Source: Prevotella sp. (lineage in GTDB: Bacteria > Bacteroidota > Bacteroidia > Bacteroidales > Bacteroidaceae). Taken from it: DNA of 38,009 nucleotides. The DNA is taken from positions 1-38,009 of the forward strand of contig JAGAAJ010000011.1 of the NCBI GenBank assembly GCA_017615355.1. Direction: 5' to 3'. The first letter of the stretch is position 1. Each line of letters opens with the position of its first letter. The position numbers were made by a program, and so were the translations under genes. The notes beneath the pieces were generated by a model. The model was given only the letters and a program-made list of their open reading frames with translations. It did not search any database and was not told the origin of the DNA. Positions 15,601-23,909 of the stretch are shown piece after piece.

Positions 15601-16538
15601 TTCGGCAAAGATACGTGATTATTTTCATTCCCGGTCTCTTTTTTAGGATAAATTTTGTTTTTCCACATCTTTTTCTGCGCTCCGTGCTCCAGATGTACCA
15701 AAGCTGGTACCTTGTATCCGATGCTCATGTGAGGACGGCGGTAGTTGTAGAAGTGGATGAAGCGTTCGATGATACGGTAGGCGTGCTCAAAGGAGTTGAA
15801 ACGCTGCCGATAGACACTTTCCACCTTTATTTTCCCATTGACAGACTCTGCGATGGCATTGTCCGTTGGCTTGTAGTCCTCGGTCATGGAGATGCTGATG
15901 TCATATGCTTGCAGCATGGTCACGTAGGCATCGCAGCAGTACTGCACGCCACGGTCGGAGTGATGTATCAGGCCCTTGAGGGATTCGCTGCCAGACATTG
16001 CGACAGCCTGCCCGACGGCCATCTTCAATGCCTCCATGCTGATAGCCGCCCTGAGCGTCTTGGCAAGCGCCCATCCAACAATCTTGTGTGAGTAGGCATC
16101 GGTGATGAGGTGCAGGTAGCACACGTCACCGCCAGGCAGAGCTATGTAGGTGATGTCGGCTACCCAAAGTTGGTTGGCGGCAGCAGGCATGAAATCCTTA
16201 ATCAGGTTCTTCCACTTGTGGTAGCGGTGGTTGGAATTCGTCGTGTGGCGCGGCTTCGGCTTGGGAAGCATCAGTCCCCTGCGGCGCAGGATGGCGAAGA
16301 AGCGGTCACGTCCTGGCACGAAGTCGCGCCCGAACATTGCGATTAGCATCAGCCATAGCTTGTAACAGCCTATGCCGGGATCCTCATCACGAATTTCCCT
16401 GACGGCAGCAATGACTTTCTTCTCACGTTCCACCTCCTGATCAATATCGGCCTTCAACTGGTAGAAAGCCTGACGACAATGGCCAAACAGCCGGACAACG
16501 AGCGCCACCTTCAGGCTGCACTCGAAGACCAGCTCCAT
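15558..16538 (-). CDS. IS3-family transposase OrfB
   Basis: A 326-residue integrase-core transposase. The DDE triad is Asp128 (WVADITYI), Asp195 (HHSDRGVQY) and Glu231 (NAIAESVNGK), with exactly 35 residues between the last two, the DD(35)E pattern of IS3 OrfB. RRPHMSIGYKVP near the end is also typical. In IS3 elements the active enzyme is an OrfA-OrfB frameshift fusion, but no orfA is present here, so the copy is probably immobile on its own. The frame is in phase with the GH78 stop upstream and reads CLEKKFWSQVA between that stop and the ATG, which resembles the tail of an OrfA coiled coil. The last 30 residues (after YPKKE) look like run-on into the element's terminal region. Confidence 0.88.
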   Translation of the reverse strand: MELVFECSLKVALVVRLFGHCRQAFYQLKADIDQEVEREKKVIAAVREIRDEDPGIGCYKLWLMLIAMFGRDFVPGRDRFFAILRRRGLMLPKPKPRHTTNSNHRYHKWKNLIKDFMPAAANQLWVADITYIALPGGDVCYLHLITDAYSHKIVGWALAKTLRAAISMEALKMAVGQAVAMSGSESLKGLIHHSDRGVQYCCDAYVTMLQAYDISISMTEDYKPTDNAIAESVNGKIKVESVYRQRFNSFEHAYRIIERFIHFYNYRRPHMSIGYKVPALVHLEHGAQKKMWKNKIYPKKETGNENNHVSLPNRTNSPGEGVCQRT

Positions 16539-16571
16539 TGCTACTTGGCTCCAGAATTTCTTCTCGAGGCA

Positions 16572-19016
16572 CTATGGCATTTCCAACGCTTTCTGCATTC
16601 TTTCGGCCTCCGGCATACAAAAACTGAAGTCACCTGACTGTACGCGCTTGACGGTGCCGTCGGGCAGGTGTATCTCGGCGTCGGAGCCTTGTGGAATGGT
16701 GACGTCCATAGTCCATTGACTGCGGTCGGGCGAGGCTGTCCAATGGCAGACGATGTAGCCCTTCGGCGACTTGAAGCTGGTGTTGGCCCATGTGAGGTTG
16801 CCCACCATCTGCGGTGCGATGACGATGTGACGCCAGCCTACGCTGCCCTCTTTCTGACGGATTCCGCCAGGTGCCTGGAATATCCACTCCATCAAGTGGC
16901 CCAGCATCATGTGATTGTTTGATGCGTTGTCGTATGCCTGCCAGCTCTCGGTCAGCGCTGTGGCACCCTGACGGATCTGCCAGGCATAGCCGGGAATGTC
17001 GTTGCGCTGGATGATCTGCCAGATGAGATCTGAGTAGCCGCCCTGCTCAAGTGCCTGCAGGACGTAGCGGAAACCTACATCGCCGGAAGTGATGAGAGGT
17101 GTGAGGTGAGAGGTGTGAGGTGAGATGGTTTCCATGCGGTTAGTGAGGTCGTCCGCCAGCGACTGCAGGACGTCGTTGCGGTTGTCATCGGTCACTAAAT
17201 CCATGTAGAGGGCCATTGCCGAGGCCGTCTGGCTGCCGTTCTCATACTGTCGTTTCTCAGCATCCCAGAAACGCTGGTTGAAGGCGTGTTTCACATCGGC
17301 AGCCATCGTGGTGAAACGGCGTGCGTCGTTGACCCTGCCCAACAGCTGCGCGATGCGGCTCATGGTGCACAGCTCGTAGTGATACATCGCCGTAGCCGAG
17401 AGGGCGACGGAGGTGAGCTGTGCCTTGCCCGGCCGATCAGGGCCGATGTCGAACCAGTCGCCCAGGCCGTAGTCGAGGATGCCGTCATTGGTGCGACTCT
17501 GCAGGTAGTCGATGTAGCGCTTCATCGCATTGTAATGTTTGCGAAGGGCGCTGGCGTCGCCATACCATTGATAGGTGTACCAGGGACAGAGGATGAACGA
17601 GGCACCCCACTCGGGTGTATCCTCGAAGCCGCTGCCCTTGTCGAAGACGGTATACTCAGGCGCGATGGTGGGGATGGCGCCGTCGGCATGCTGCGAGGCG
17701 GCCAGGTCGTCGGCAATCTTGTTCATCAGCGCCTGCATGTCGTAGCGGTACATCATCGAGGCGGCCATCAGATGGTTCTGCTCCTGCCAACCCAGCTTTT
17801 CACGGGTGGGGCAGTCGGTGGTGATGCTGGTCAGATTGCTGCTGATGGCCCAGTCGATGAGCTTGAAGATGCGGTTGAGCTGCTCGTCGGAGCAGTCGAA
17901 GGTGCCCGTATAATCAACATCGGCAGAGGTATGGATGGCTGTGAGCTTGAGAATATCCACATCGTCGTCGGCCTCCACCTCCACGTAGCGGAAGCCCGTG
18001 TAGGTGAACTGCGGCTGCCAAGTCTCGCCCTCGGCATCACCACGCAGGGTATAGGTCCATGCATAGTTCGGAGCACAATGCTGATAGACGTGGCCATCCT
18101 TCATGAGCTCGGCCGGTCGCAGGGTGATGGTGCTGCCCCGCTTGCCGCAAACCGTCAGGCGAACAATGCCGGAGAAGTTCTGCCCCGAATCGAAGATGAA
18201 GGGGACGGGGATGCTTTTCTCCTCCTTCACTCTCTTATTCATCATCGATATGTGAGGAGAGATTTGCTGCATGAACTGCTCTTGTTTGATGCGAAGGCGG
18301 GTGCGGTCGTCCTGTTTCTTCAGCGGTACGTCCCAATGCGGACGGGTGATGACGACGGGCCTCTGCTCGCTGCTGAAGGTGGCGTCGTAGGTCTCGCCGC
18401 CGAAGATGCTGCTATAGCGGATGGGGCTCTCGCTCACCTTCCACGAGCCGTCGCTGACGATGGTCTGCCGCTGGCCGTTGGTGTACTCGATATGCAGGGC
18501 GAAGAGCAGCTTCGGCGCTCCACAAGAGCCCGCAAACTTATGGTAGCCCTGCAGGGGCACGTCATACATGCCGCTGCCCAGCATTATTTTGAGGTGAGAG
18601 GTGGGAGGATTCCCGCTGACGCGCCTACCCGTAGCCTTTGAGAGGTGAGAGGTTACGTCGAAAGTGTTGTAGAGCAGCTCCTTGTCGTACATCGTCCAAC
18701 CTGGGTCGAGGAAATGCTCGCCTATGCGCTGGCCATCAATAAAGAGCTCGTATTGCCCCAGTCCGCAGACGCTGGCCCATGCCTTTTTTATCGTGCCTTG
18801 CTTCAGTTGTACCTGCTTTTCAAACACAGGCAGGGCATACTGCTTGAGCGACTGCCCCTCGGCTGACGACTTCTTCAACAGGTGTATGTGTGGGAAGAGG
18901 ATGGTGGAGTCAGCCTCCATCGCAATCCATTGTGCGCCCCTGAACTCGTTGTCCTGGGCAAACAGCGACGATGCCGATAGCAGCATCGCTACCAATGATA
19001 TGAGCAGCTTTTTCAA
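16572..19016 (-). CDS. Alpha-L-rhamnosidase, GH78
   Basis: An 814-residue secreted glycoside hydrolase that removes terminal alpha-L-rhamnose from plant or microbial glycans. A Sec signal (MKKLLISLVAMLLSASSLFAQ) is encoded from TTG 19016; no ATG gives this signal, and the TTG overlaps the capA stop as TTGA, suggesting coupled translation. GH78 hallmarks include WASVCGLGQYELFIDG, DPGWTMYDK, TDCPTREKLGWQEQNHL (Asp401, Glu406) and GLGDWFDIGP. Heptamer arrays encode THLSxx-type loops at two places (17094-17128 and 18591-18653). The ending FSFCMPEAERMQKALEMP lies next to the IS3 orfB in the same frame; its last dozen residues look coiled-coil-like and may be IS-derived. Confidence 0.93.
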   Translation of the reverse strand: MKKLLISLVAMLLSASSLFAQDNEFRGAQWIAMEADSTILFPHIHLLKKSSAEGQSLKQYALPVFEKQVQLKQGTIKKAWASVCGLGQYELFIDGQRIGEHFLDPGWTMYDKELLYNTFDVTSHLSKATGRRVSGNPPTSHLKIMLGSGMYDVPLQGYHKFAGSCGAPKLLFALHIEYTNGQRQTIVSDGSWKVSESPIRYSSIFGGETYDATFSSEQRPVVITRPHWDVPLKKQDDRTRLRIKQEQFMQQISPHISMMNKRVKEEKSIPVPFIFDSGQNFSGIVRLTVCGKRGSTITLRPAELMKDGHVYQHCAPNYAWTYTLRGDAEGETWQPQFTYTGFRYVEVEADDDVDILKLTAIHTSADVDYTGTFDCSDEQLNRIFKLIDWAISSNLTSITTDCPTREKLGWQEQNHLMAASMMYRYDMQALMNKIADDLAASQHADGAIPTIAPEYTVFDKGSGFEDTPEWGASFILCPWYTYQWYGDASALRKHYNAMKRYIDYLQSRTNDGILDYGLGDWFDIGPDRPGKAQLTSVALSATAMYHYELCTMSRIAQLLGRVNDARRFTTMAADVKHAFNQRFWDAEKRQYENGSQTASAMALYMDLVTDDNRNDVLQSLADDLTNRMETISPHTSHLTPLITSGDVGFRYVLQALEQGGYSDLIWQIIQRNDIPGYAWQIRQGATALTESWQAYDNASNNHMMLGHLMEWIFQAPGGIRQKEGSVGWRHIVIAPQMVGNLTWANTSFKSPKGYIVCHWTASPDRSQWTMDVTIPQGSDAEIHLPDGTVKRVQSGDFSFCMPEAERMQKALEMP
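17094..17128. repeat. Heptamer array x5 inside the GH78 gene
   Basis: GAGAGGT, GTGAGGT, GAGAGGT, GTGAGGT, GAGATGG alternate. The coding strand gives ISPHTSHLTPLI, in a loop of the helical barrel domain. Confidence 0.88.
18591..18653. repeat. Two heptamer blocks around a 30-nt insert in the GH78 gene
   Basis: GAGGT, GAGAGGT and GGGAGGA (18591-18609), then about 30 nt, then GAGAGGT twice (18640-18653). The coding strand gives SHLS, ATGRRVSGNPP, TSHL. The two blocks are in the same orientation, unlike the inverted pairs elsewhere. Confidence 0.82.
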
Positions 19017-20191
19017 TTGTCAATGATCAATTCCTTTACTCCCTTTCCATGTCGTTCCATCAGGCGACGCATCGAGGCGCGGATGGCGTAGCGATTCTTC
19101 TGCTCCATACCTGTGAGCAGGCTGTCGGGCTCGTCGATGGGCAGGATGCGATAGTTGTGCTTGTTGCCGCTATCCGACGGACGGCTCACCCAGTAGAGCA
19201 TGTAGCCGCAATCAGAGAGTTTGGTGGTAGAAGAATTCTCCTTTATCTTTCCACCTTCCTCAATCCACTTTTTGGTGAAGTCCATCCTCACCATGTAGCC
19301 ACCGTAGGTATTGGGCTTCGACTGGTTGCTGATGACGTTGCCCATCGACCAGGCAATGAGATGGAGGCTGTCGGCGCTGAGTTCCAGGGGCTGTGCCACA
19401 TGCGGATGACCGCCGATGACGTGATCCACGCCGTTGCGGATGAGCCAGTCGGCTATCTCACGCTGCTGTGGCGAGGGCAGCTGCTGGTACTCGATGCCCC
19501 AATGCGGCATGGCGATGATGACGTCGGGCTCCATCGTCTTCGCCTTCTCCAGGTCGGCACGAATCTGCACCGTGTCCATCAGGTTCACCACGTTGGGCGC
19601 CTCTACCGGCAGACCGTTGGTGCCGTAGGTGAAGTTCAGCAGCACGATGCGCAGCCCGTTCTTCTCCAGCAGGAAGGGATAGGTCTCCTCGCGTACAGTA
19701 TTATTCACGTAGGTGCCAAGATGGGGCACACCCAACGAGTCCATCATGGCGATAGTACGCTCGAGGCCCTTGCGGTGGCTGTCCACACAATGGTTGTTGG
19801 CCGTGAGCAGGATGTCGAAGCCTGCATCGACACAGGCCCGCAGGTATTCGTCGGGTGCACGGAATTGCGGATAGCCGGTGTAGGGTTTGCCGCCCAGCGT
19901 CACCTCGAAGTTGCCGATGGCCACGTCGGCCCGCTCAATCTCGTTCTTCACATGGGCGAAGCACTCGTCGTAGTTGTATGTGCCGTCACTTTGCAGGGCA
20001 GCCTTGATCTGCGGCCCGTGCTGCATCAGGTCGCCTGCAATGAGCAGGCTGAGGTGTTGCTCCACGGGAACTTGTTCTTCCACAACGACCGTATCATTCG
20101 TTGCGGCATTCTTCTGGTCGGCTTTGCATGAGGTGGCCGACATACTCAGGCAGCAAATCCATGCTGCAGTCATCGTCATTGTCCTAATCAT
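19013..20191 (-). CDS. CapA-family metallophosphatase-like lipoprotein
   Basis: A 392-residue protein of the CapA (poly-gamma-glutamate synthesis-associated) family with a calcineurin-like fold. Visible motifs are LIAGDLMQHGP (51-60), GNFEVTLGG, TANNHCVDS, AMPHWGIEY and GGHPHV. The N-terminus MIRTMTMTAAWICCLSMSATSC gives a lipobox Cys22, so the protein is probably membrane-anchored outside the cytoplasm. Its stop overlaps the TTG start of the GH78 gene, implying a two-gene operon, so a role in handling a surface or dietary glycan is possible. No capB/capC polymerase genes are nearby, so true poly-glutamate synthesis is not supported. Its promoter lies unusually close to the start codon. Confidence 0.87.
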   Translation of the reverse strand: MIRTMTMTAAWICCLSMSATSCKADQKNAATNDTVVVEEQVPVEQHLSLLIAGDLMQHGPQIKAALQSDGTYNYDECFAHVKNEIERADVAIGNFEVTLGGKPYTGYPQFRAPDEYLRACVDAGFDILLTANNHCVDSHRKGLERTIAMMDSLGVPHLGTYVNNTVREETYPFLLEKNGLRIVLLNFTYGTNGLPVEAPNVVNLMDTVQIRADLEKAKTMEPDVIIAMPHWGIEYQQLPSPQQREIADWLIRNGVDHVIGGHPHVAQPLELSADSLHLIAWSMGNVISNQSKPNTYGGYMVRMDFTKKWIEEGGKIKENSSTTKLSDCGYMLYWVSRPSDSGNKHNYRILPIDEPDSLLTGMEQKNRYAIRASMRRLMERHGKGVKELIIDN

Positions 20192-20196
20192 GCCGC

Positions 20197-20227
20197 CAAA
20201 GGTACGAAGAAATATGCAAATGACAAA
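20197..20227 (-). promoter_or_regulatory. Complete Bacteroidetes promoter of capA-like gene, abutting the ATG
   Basis: On the minus strand TTTG (rc of 20224-20227), 19 nt, then TACCTTTG (rc of 20197-20204). Both elements and spacing fit the consensus. The -7 box ends only five bases before ATG 20191, which predicts a leaderless or nearly leaderless mRNA. Confidence 0.75.
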
Positions 20228-20265
20228 AAAAGTGACAGATTTATCATGTATTTGAGATAAACTTT

Positions 20266-20297
20266 ATTGTTTTTCTCAGGGAACTGTTGTAACTTTG
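20266..20297 (+). promoter_or_regulatory. Putative promoter of the esterase gene
   Basis: TAACTTTG (20290-20297) is preceded by ATTG (20266-20269) at 20 nt. It predicts a leader of about 20 nt before ATG 20321. Confidence 0.6.
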
Positions 20298-20320
20298 CAG
20301 CCGAAAATCAATGAACTATC

Positions 20321-22114
20321 ATGAAACATTCAGCAATTGCCCTAATTCTTTTTCTCTTTTCGGCTTTCCAGGCTTCGGCCTACAAGAAGGAGTCAATCAA
20401 CATCAATGTGAATGGTCAGCAGAGGAACATGGTGGTCTTCACCCCGAATCAGCTGCCGGCCAAGTCGCCTCTGTTCATCGTCACGCATGGCATGAACCAA
20501 AGTCCTGAATACCAGTATGACGGCGATAAGATGTACGAGATGGTCGACACGGCCAAGTTCGTCATCACCTACCTGCGCAGCGACGGCAATACATGGGATA
20601 CAGGCGGTACGAAGGACCAGAACTTCGTCATCAAGACCATCGACGAGATGGCCAGCCGCTATGACATCGACAGAGACCGCGTGTATTGGTCGGGCTTCTC
20701 GATGGGCTCGATGCTCATCCACCATTGCATTGCCAATATGCAGGACAAGATAGCTGCCTTTGCTCCCACCAGTGGCATCCAGTTCAGCGAGCAGCCCTGG
20801 AACAACTGCAAGAAACCGGTCAACCTGCTGGAGTGTATCGCCTATGGCGATGATGTGTTCGGCTATGAGCAATATAACATTCATGGCTACATCGAGAACT
20901 ATGCCAAGCACGACAAGCACACTCAATACACGAAGATAGTAGGCTATAAGGCCCAAAGCTCCAACTGGCAGGATGGCGACCTGGAGAAATGGACGGGTGG
21001 CCCCAACGGCGGCGAGGTATGGCTGTTCTCCTACAACAATGGCGGACACTGGCCCTCTGATCAGAATCGCACCCTCATCTGGAACTTCTGCAAGCGTTTC
21101 TCCCTGAAGATGCCCCAGACGCACATCACCGAGCCTGCTGGCGATGCCGTTCATTTCTGTATGGCTCCGAAGGACGAAGTCGTTTTCCCTGACCTCACCA
21201 TAAAAGCTACTGCCAAAGCTCCCAACGGTCAGGTGGTCAAGGTTGACTTCTACGATGGCAACACGCTGTTGGACTCATTGAAAGACACTCCCTATACCAC
21301 GACGCTGGCCGCCCCTTCCTCAGGAAAACACAACCTGCGCGTGGTGGTGACGGACAACAAGGACATGACTGCACAGGCCTCATGCCTGGTCAACTATGTC
21401 TCTTCGCAGGGATCCTACAGCCTCAACAGATTATACACAAATATCGAGAACGCCGTGCCATTGGGCTGGTACGTGAGCAATGGCTCGTCAAAGCGTGTGG
21501 GTGGCGGTCTGCCATATACTGACGGCCCTCGTCTTCTTCGTTTCACGAATTCCACCCGAGCCTTTGAATATGGACTGCTCGTTCAGAACGCTACAACCAG
21601 GGCCAAGGCCGCATGGGCAAAATTCGGCGATAACACAGCCCGTTCCTATATGACGTTGCACGCAGGACATTACGTCTTCAGGTATAAACTGTGTAATTGG
21701 AATCAGCCCGAGTTCAAGCCGGTGACCATCGCCATAGAGACCCTAAGCGGACAGGAGATAGCTTCGCAGACATACACGCCAACCGTTAATATCGGTGGCA
21801 ATGTAGCCAACAAGTTCACAGGCGTTCAGCAGCAGATGATGGAGATGGATATCCCTGAGACAGGCGACTATGTCATCGTCTTCTATACTGATGCTGCAAG
21901 GAATTCCGACTTCGTATTGGGCTCTATCGGTATTCAGGCTACGGAATTCTATGCCTCAGGCATCCAGGATGTTTACCATTCACAACCTGACAATCTGCAA
22001 TCAGAAGATTGCTATGACCTCAGCGGCCGTAGAATAGTGAATAGCAATTCCTCCAATCGTCAACTCTCTCCCGGCCTTTACATCATTGGCGGCCGCAAGG
22101 TGGTGATCAAGTAA
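20321..22114 (+). CDS. Secreted PHB-depolymerase/CE1-type esterase, multidomain
   Basis: A 597-residue exported protein. After a signal peptide (MKHSAIALILFLFSAFQASA), residues about 25-265 form an alpha/beta-hydrolase of the LpqC/PHB depolymerase esterase group with nucleophile Ser127 in GFSMGS and a late His in NNGGHWP. Residues about 285-350 look like an Ig-like module (VVKVDFYDGNTLLDSLKDTPY). A beta-rich module follows, perhaps carbohydrate-binding. The C-terminal tail CYDLSGRRIV...GLYIIGGRKVVIK is the Prevotella-type exported-protein ending. Family members include feruloyl and acetyl-xylan esterases. Being next to the GH78/CapA pair it may de-esterify plant cell-wall glycans; the substrate is inferred only. 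Confidence 0.85.
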   Translation: MKHSAIALILFLFSAFQASAYKKESININVNGQQRNMVVFTPNQLPAKSPLFIVTHGMNQSPEYQYDGDKMYEMVDTAKFVITYLRSDGNTWDTGGTKDQNFVIKTIDEMASRYDIDRDRVYWSGFSMGSMLIHHCIANMQDKIAAFAPTSGIQFSEQPWNNCKKPVNLLECIAYGDDVFGYEQYNIHGYIENYAKHDKHTQYTKIVGYKAQSSNWQDGDLEKWTGGPNGGEVWLFSYNNGGHWPSDQNRTLIWNFCKRFSLKMPQTHITEPAGDAVHFCMAPKDEVVFPDLTIKATAKAPNGQVVKVDFYDGNTLLDSLKDTPYTTTLAAPSSGKHNLRVVVTDNKDMTAQASCLVNYVSSQGSYSLNRLYTNIENAVPLGWYVSNGSSKRVGGGLPYTDGPRLLRFTNSTRAFEYGLLVQNATTRAKAAWAKFGDNTARSYMTLHAGHYVFRYKLCNWNQPEFKPVTIAIETLSGQEIASQTYTPTVNIGGNVANKFTGVQQQMMEMDIPETGDYVIVFYTDAARNSDFVLGSIGIQATEFYASGIQDVYHSQPDNLQSEDCYDLSGRRIVNSNSSNRQLSPGLYIIGGRKVVIK

Positions 22115-22166
22115 AGATCTTTCATTTTTATTCTCGGATGAAGGTGGTGATTCCTTGATCCACTAT

Positions 22167-22194
22167 AAAAAGCCCCCAATTTCGGGGGCTTTTT
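22167..22194 (+). terminator. Strong terminator after the esterase
   Basis: AAAAAGCCCCC (22167-22177) pairs perfectly with GGGGGCTTTTT (22184-22194) over a six-base loop. The A and T runs allow bidirectional use. Confidence 0.92.
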
Positions 22195-22266
22195 GTAATT
22201 GAATGATGAGATTGCCAAAAAAAACTAATTTTTTGGTCTTTATTATGTTGTGTCATAGAAAATGAG

Positions 22267-22274
22267 TAATTTTG
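22267..22274 (+). promoter_or_regulatory. Putative -7 box of the FKBP cluster
   Basis: TAATTTTG lies about 42 nt before ATG 22317. At 19 nt upstream the sequence is TATG, a poor -33 match. Confidence 0.5.
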
Positions 22275-22316
22275 CACGCATTTTTCAAAGTACACATTAT
22301 TTAATATAGAGAAAAC

Positions 22317-22928
22317 ATGGATAAACTGAGTTATGCCCTTGGCTTGGGCATCGGCCAGCAGCTGGCACAAATGGGAGCCGGCGCAGACCTGAATATCGAC
22401 GATTTTGCACAGTCCATCCGCGACGTGCTGGAGGGCAACGAGCTGAAGGTGTCGCACCGCGAGGCCCAGCTCATCGTGGAAGGCTATTTCATGCAGCAGC
22501 AACAGAAGATGACGGCTGAGCGTGCCGAGAAGGGCAAGGCCGCCAAGGAGGAAGGCGAGAAATACCTGAAGGAGAATGCCAAGAAGGAAGGCGTCATCAC
22601 CACCGCAAGCGGCCTGCAGTATCAGGTGCTGAAGGAAGGCAACGGCAAGCGCCCCACGGCGAAGGATCAGGTGAAGTGCCACTATGAGGGCTTCCTCATC
22701 GACGGCACCGTCTTCGACAGCAGCGTGCAGCGTGGCGAACCCGCCGTCTTCGGCCTGCAGCAGGTCATCGCCGGATGGACTGAGGGCTTGCAGCTGATGC
22801 AGGAGGGCGGCAAGTACCGTTTCTTCATCCCCTACCGTCTGGCTTACGGCGAGGGTGGCGCAGGACAGATGATTCCTCCCTTTGCCACGCTCATCTTTGA
22901 TGTGGAGCTGATAGAAGTAATGAAGTAA
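22317..22928 (+). CDS. FKBP-type peptidyl-prolyl isomerase, cytoplasmic
   Basis: A 203-residue isomerase of the FklB/Mip architecture. An N-terminal helical dimerisation region (LSYALGLGIGQQLAQM, then a long Gln/Lys-rich helix) leads to a C-terminal FKBP domain (about 95-203) with VKCHYEGFLIDGTVFDSS, VIAGWTEGLQLM and YGEGGAGQMIPPFATLIFDVEL. There is no signal peptide, unlike the two paralogues that follow. It is the first gene of a three-gene tandem set, 54 nt before the next. Confidence 0.93.
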   Translation: MDKLSYALGLGIGQQLAQMGAGADLNIDDFAQSIRDVLEGNELKVSHREAQLIVEGYFMQQQQKMTAERAEKGKAAKEEGEKYLKENAKKEGVITTASGLQYQVLKEGNGKRPTAKDQVKCHYEGFLIDGTVFDSSVQRGEPAVFGLQQVIAGWTEGLQLMQEGGKYRFFIPYRLAYGEGGAGQMIPPFATLIFDVELIEVMK

Positions 22929-22982
22929 ACGAAGACGAAAACGAAAAATATAATCACAATTCAAAACATAAACAAAAAAACA

Positions 22983-23903
22983 ATGAAAAAGCTTTCAATC
23001 ATGGCCATTATGGCCGTTGCGGCCATCACACTGGCCTCGTGCAATCAGACTCGTCCTCCCAAGGCCGACGTTAAGACTGACATCGACTCGCTGAGCTACA
23101 CACTCGGCAATCAGCTGGCTAATCAGGTGAAAGGCAGCGGTATGCTGGAGAACAGGTATCAGCTGGATTCTACTTACTATGCAGAGTTCCTGCGTGGTGT
23201 GAACGATGCTTTCAGCGCTGGCGAAGACAAGGCCAAGGCTGCCTATTTCGTGGGCCTGCAGGTGGGCTTGGATCTCAATGCCTCCTACCTCTCGGAAGCT
23301 GAGAAGATCTACTTCTACGATGGTGACACCACCAAGACATTCTCACGCGACAACTTCCTGGCTGCCTTCTTTGATGTGTTCAATGGCAAAAAGCCCCTCC
23401 TGGATGCTGAAAAGATGGCACAGATGAATGCTGAGTTCAACATGCTGATGCGCACGAAGGCTCAGGCCTACGAGGAGTACAAGCAGACCAAGGAGATGGA
23501 GGAGAAGTACGGTGAGAACCGCAAGGCCGGCGAGCAGTTCCTGGAAGAGAACAAGAAGAAGGACGGCGTGCAGACCACCGAGAGCGGCCTCCAGTACAAG
23601 GTGCTGACCCAGGGTACTGGCAAGGTGCCCACCAAGGAGCAGGTGGTGAAGGTGGAGTATGAAGGCCGCCTCATCGACGGTACCGTCTTCGACACCTCGA
23701 AGAATCAGGAAGAAGGCTTCGTCACCTTCCCCCTCAACAGGGTTATTCCTGGTTGGACTGAGGCTCTCAGCATGATGCCCGTTGGCTCTGAGTGGGAGAT
23801 CTACATCCCGCAGGAGCTGGCTTACGGCAGCCGCGAGGCTGGCCAGATCAAGCCTTTCTCGGCCCTGATCTTCAATGTCAAACTGCTTGACATCGTTGAA
23901 TAA
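22983..23903 (+). CDS. FKBP-type peptidyl-prolyl isomerase, lipoprotein
   Basis: A 306-residue paralogue with a lipoprotein signal (MKKLSIMAIMAVAAITLASC, Cys20). Its helical N-terminal region is longer than that of the first copy (DSLSYTLGNQLANQVKG onward). The C-terminal FKBP domain contains VKVEYEGRLIDGTVFDTS, VIPGWTEALSMMPVGSEWEIYIPQELAYGS and FSALIFNVKLLDI. It would act as a folding catalyst tethered outside the cytoplasm. The next paralogue starts six bases after its stop. Confidence 0.93.
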   Translation: MKKLSIMAIMAVAAITLASCNQTRPPKADVKTDIDSLSYTLGNQLANQVKGSGMLENRYQLDSTYYAEFLRGVNDAFSAGEDKAKAAYFVGLQVGLDLNASYLSEAEKIYFYDGDTTKTFSRDNFLAAFFDVFNGKKPLLDAEKMAQMNAEFNMLMRTKAQAYEEYKQTKEMEEKYGENRKAGEQFLEENKKKDGVQTTESGLQYKVLTQGTGKVPTKEQVVKVEYEGRLIDGTVFDTSKNQEEGFVTFPLNRVIPGWTEALSMMPVGSEWEIYIPQELAYGSREAGQIKPFSALIFNVKLLDIVE

Positions 23904-23909
23904 TCCGAT

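Larger units (their letters stand above)
15374..16571 (-). mobile_element. IS3-family remnant: orfB without orfA
   Basis: The block holds an intact-looking IS3-type orfB (15558-16538, minus strand), a hairpin downstream of it, and a set of 32-bp-spaced TAGACAC boxes at the distal end. The orfB is bordered directly by the stop codon of the GH78 gene, with only 33 nt between, so there is no room for the orfA that IS3 elements carry upstream. No copy of the TAGACAC boxes or matching inverted end is visible at the 16540-16600 side. I infer a deletion or recombination that removed one end. The outer limits given are approximate. Confidence 0.65.

Noticed and set aside
15332-15628. 98-residue minus-strand open frame
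   Set aside because: It runs through the direct repeats, hairpin and 32-bp boxes of the IS end and has no recognisable content.
17286-18641. 451-residue plus-strand open frame
   Set aside because: It is antisense to the GH78 catalytic region, with His/Val/Arg-rich composition typical of a shadow frame.
19049-20131. 360-residue plus-strand open frame
   Set aside because: It is antisense to the CapA-like gene, which has clear motifs on the other strand.
22215-22236. CCAAAAAA / TTTTTTGG hairpin as a terminator
   Set aside because: The stem is almost only A-T pairs and a far stronger terminator sits 20 nt upstream.
22128-22964. 278-residue minus-strand open frame
   Set aside because: It is antisense to the first FKBP gene and crosses its promoter and the terminator at 22167.
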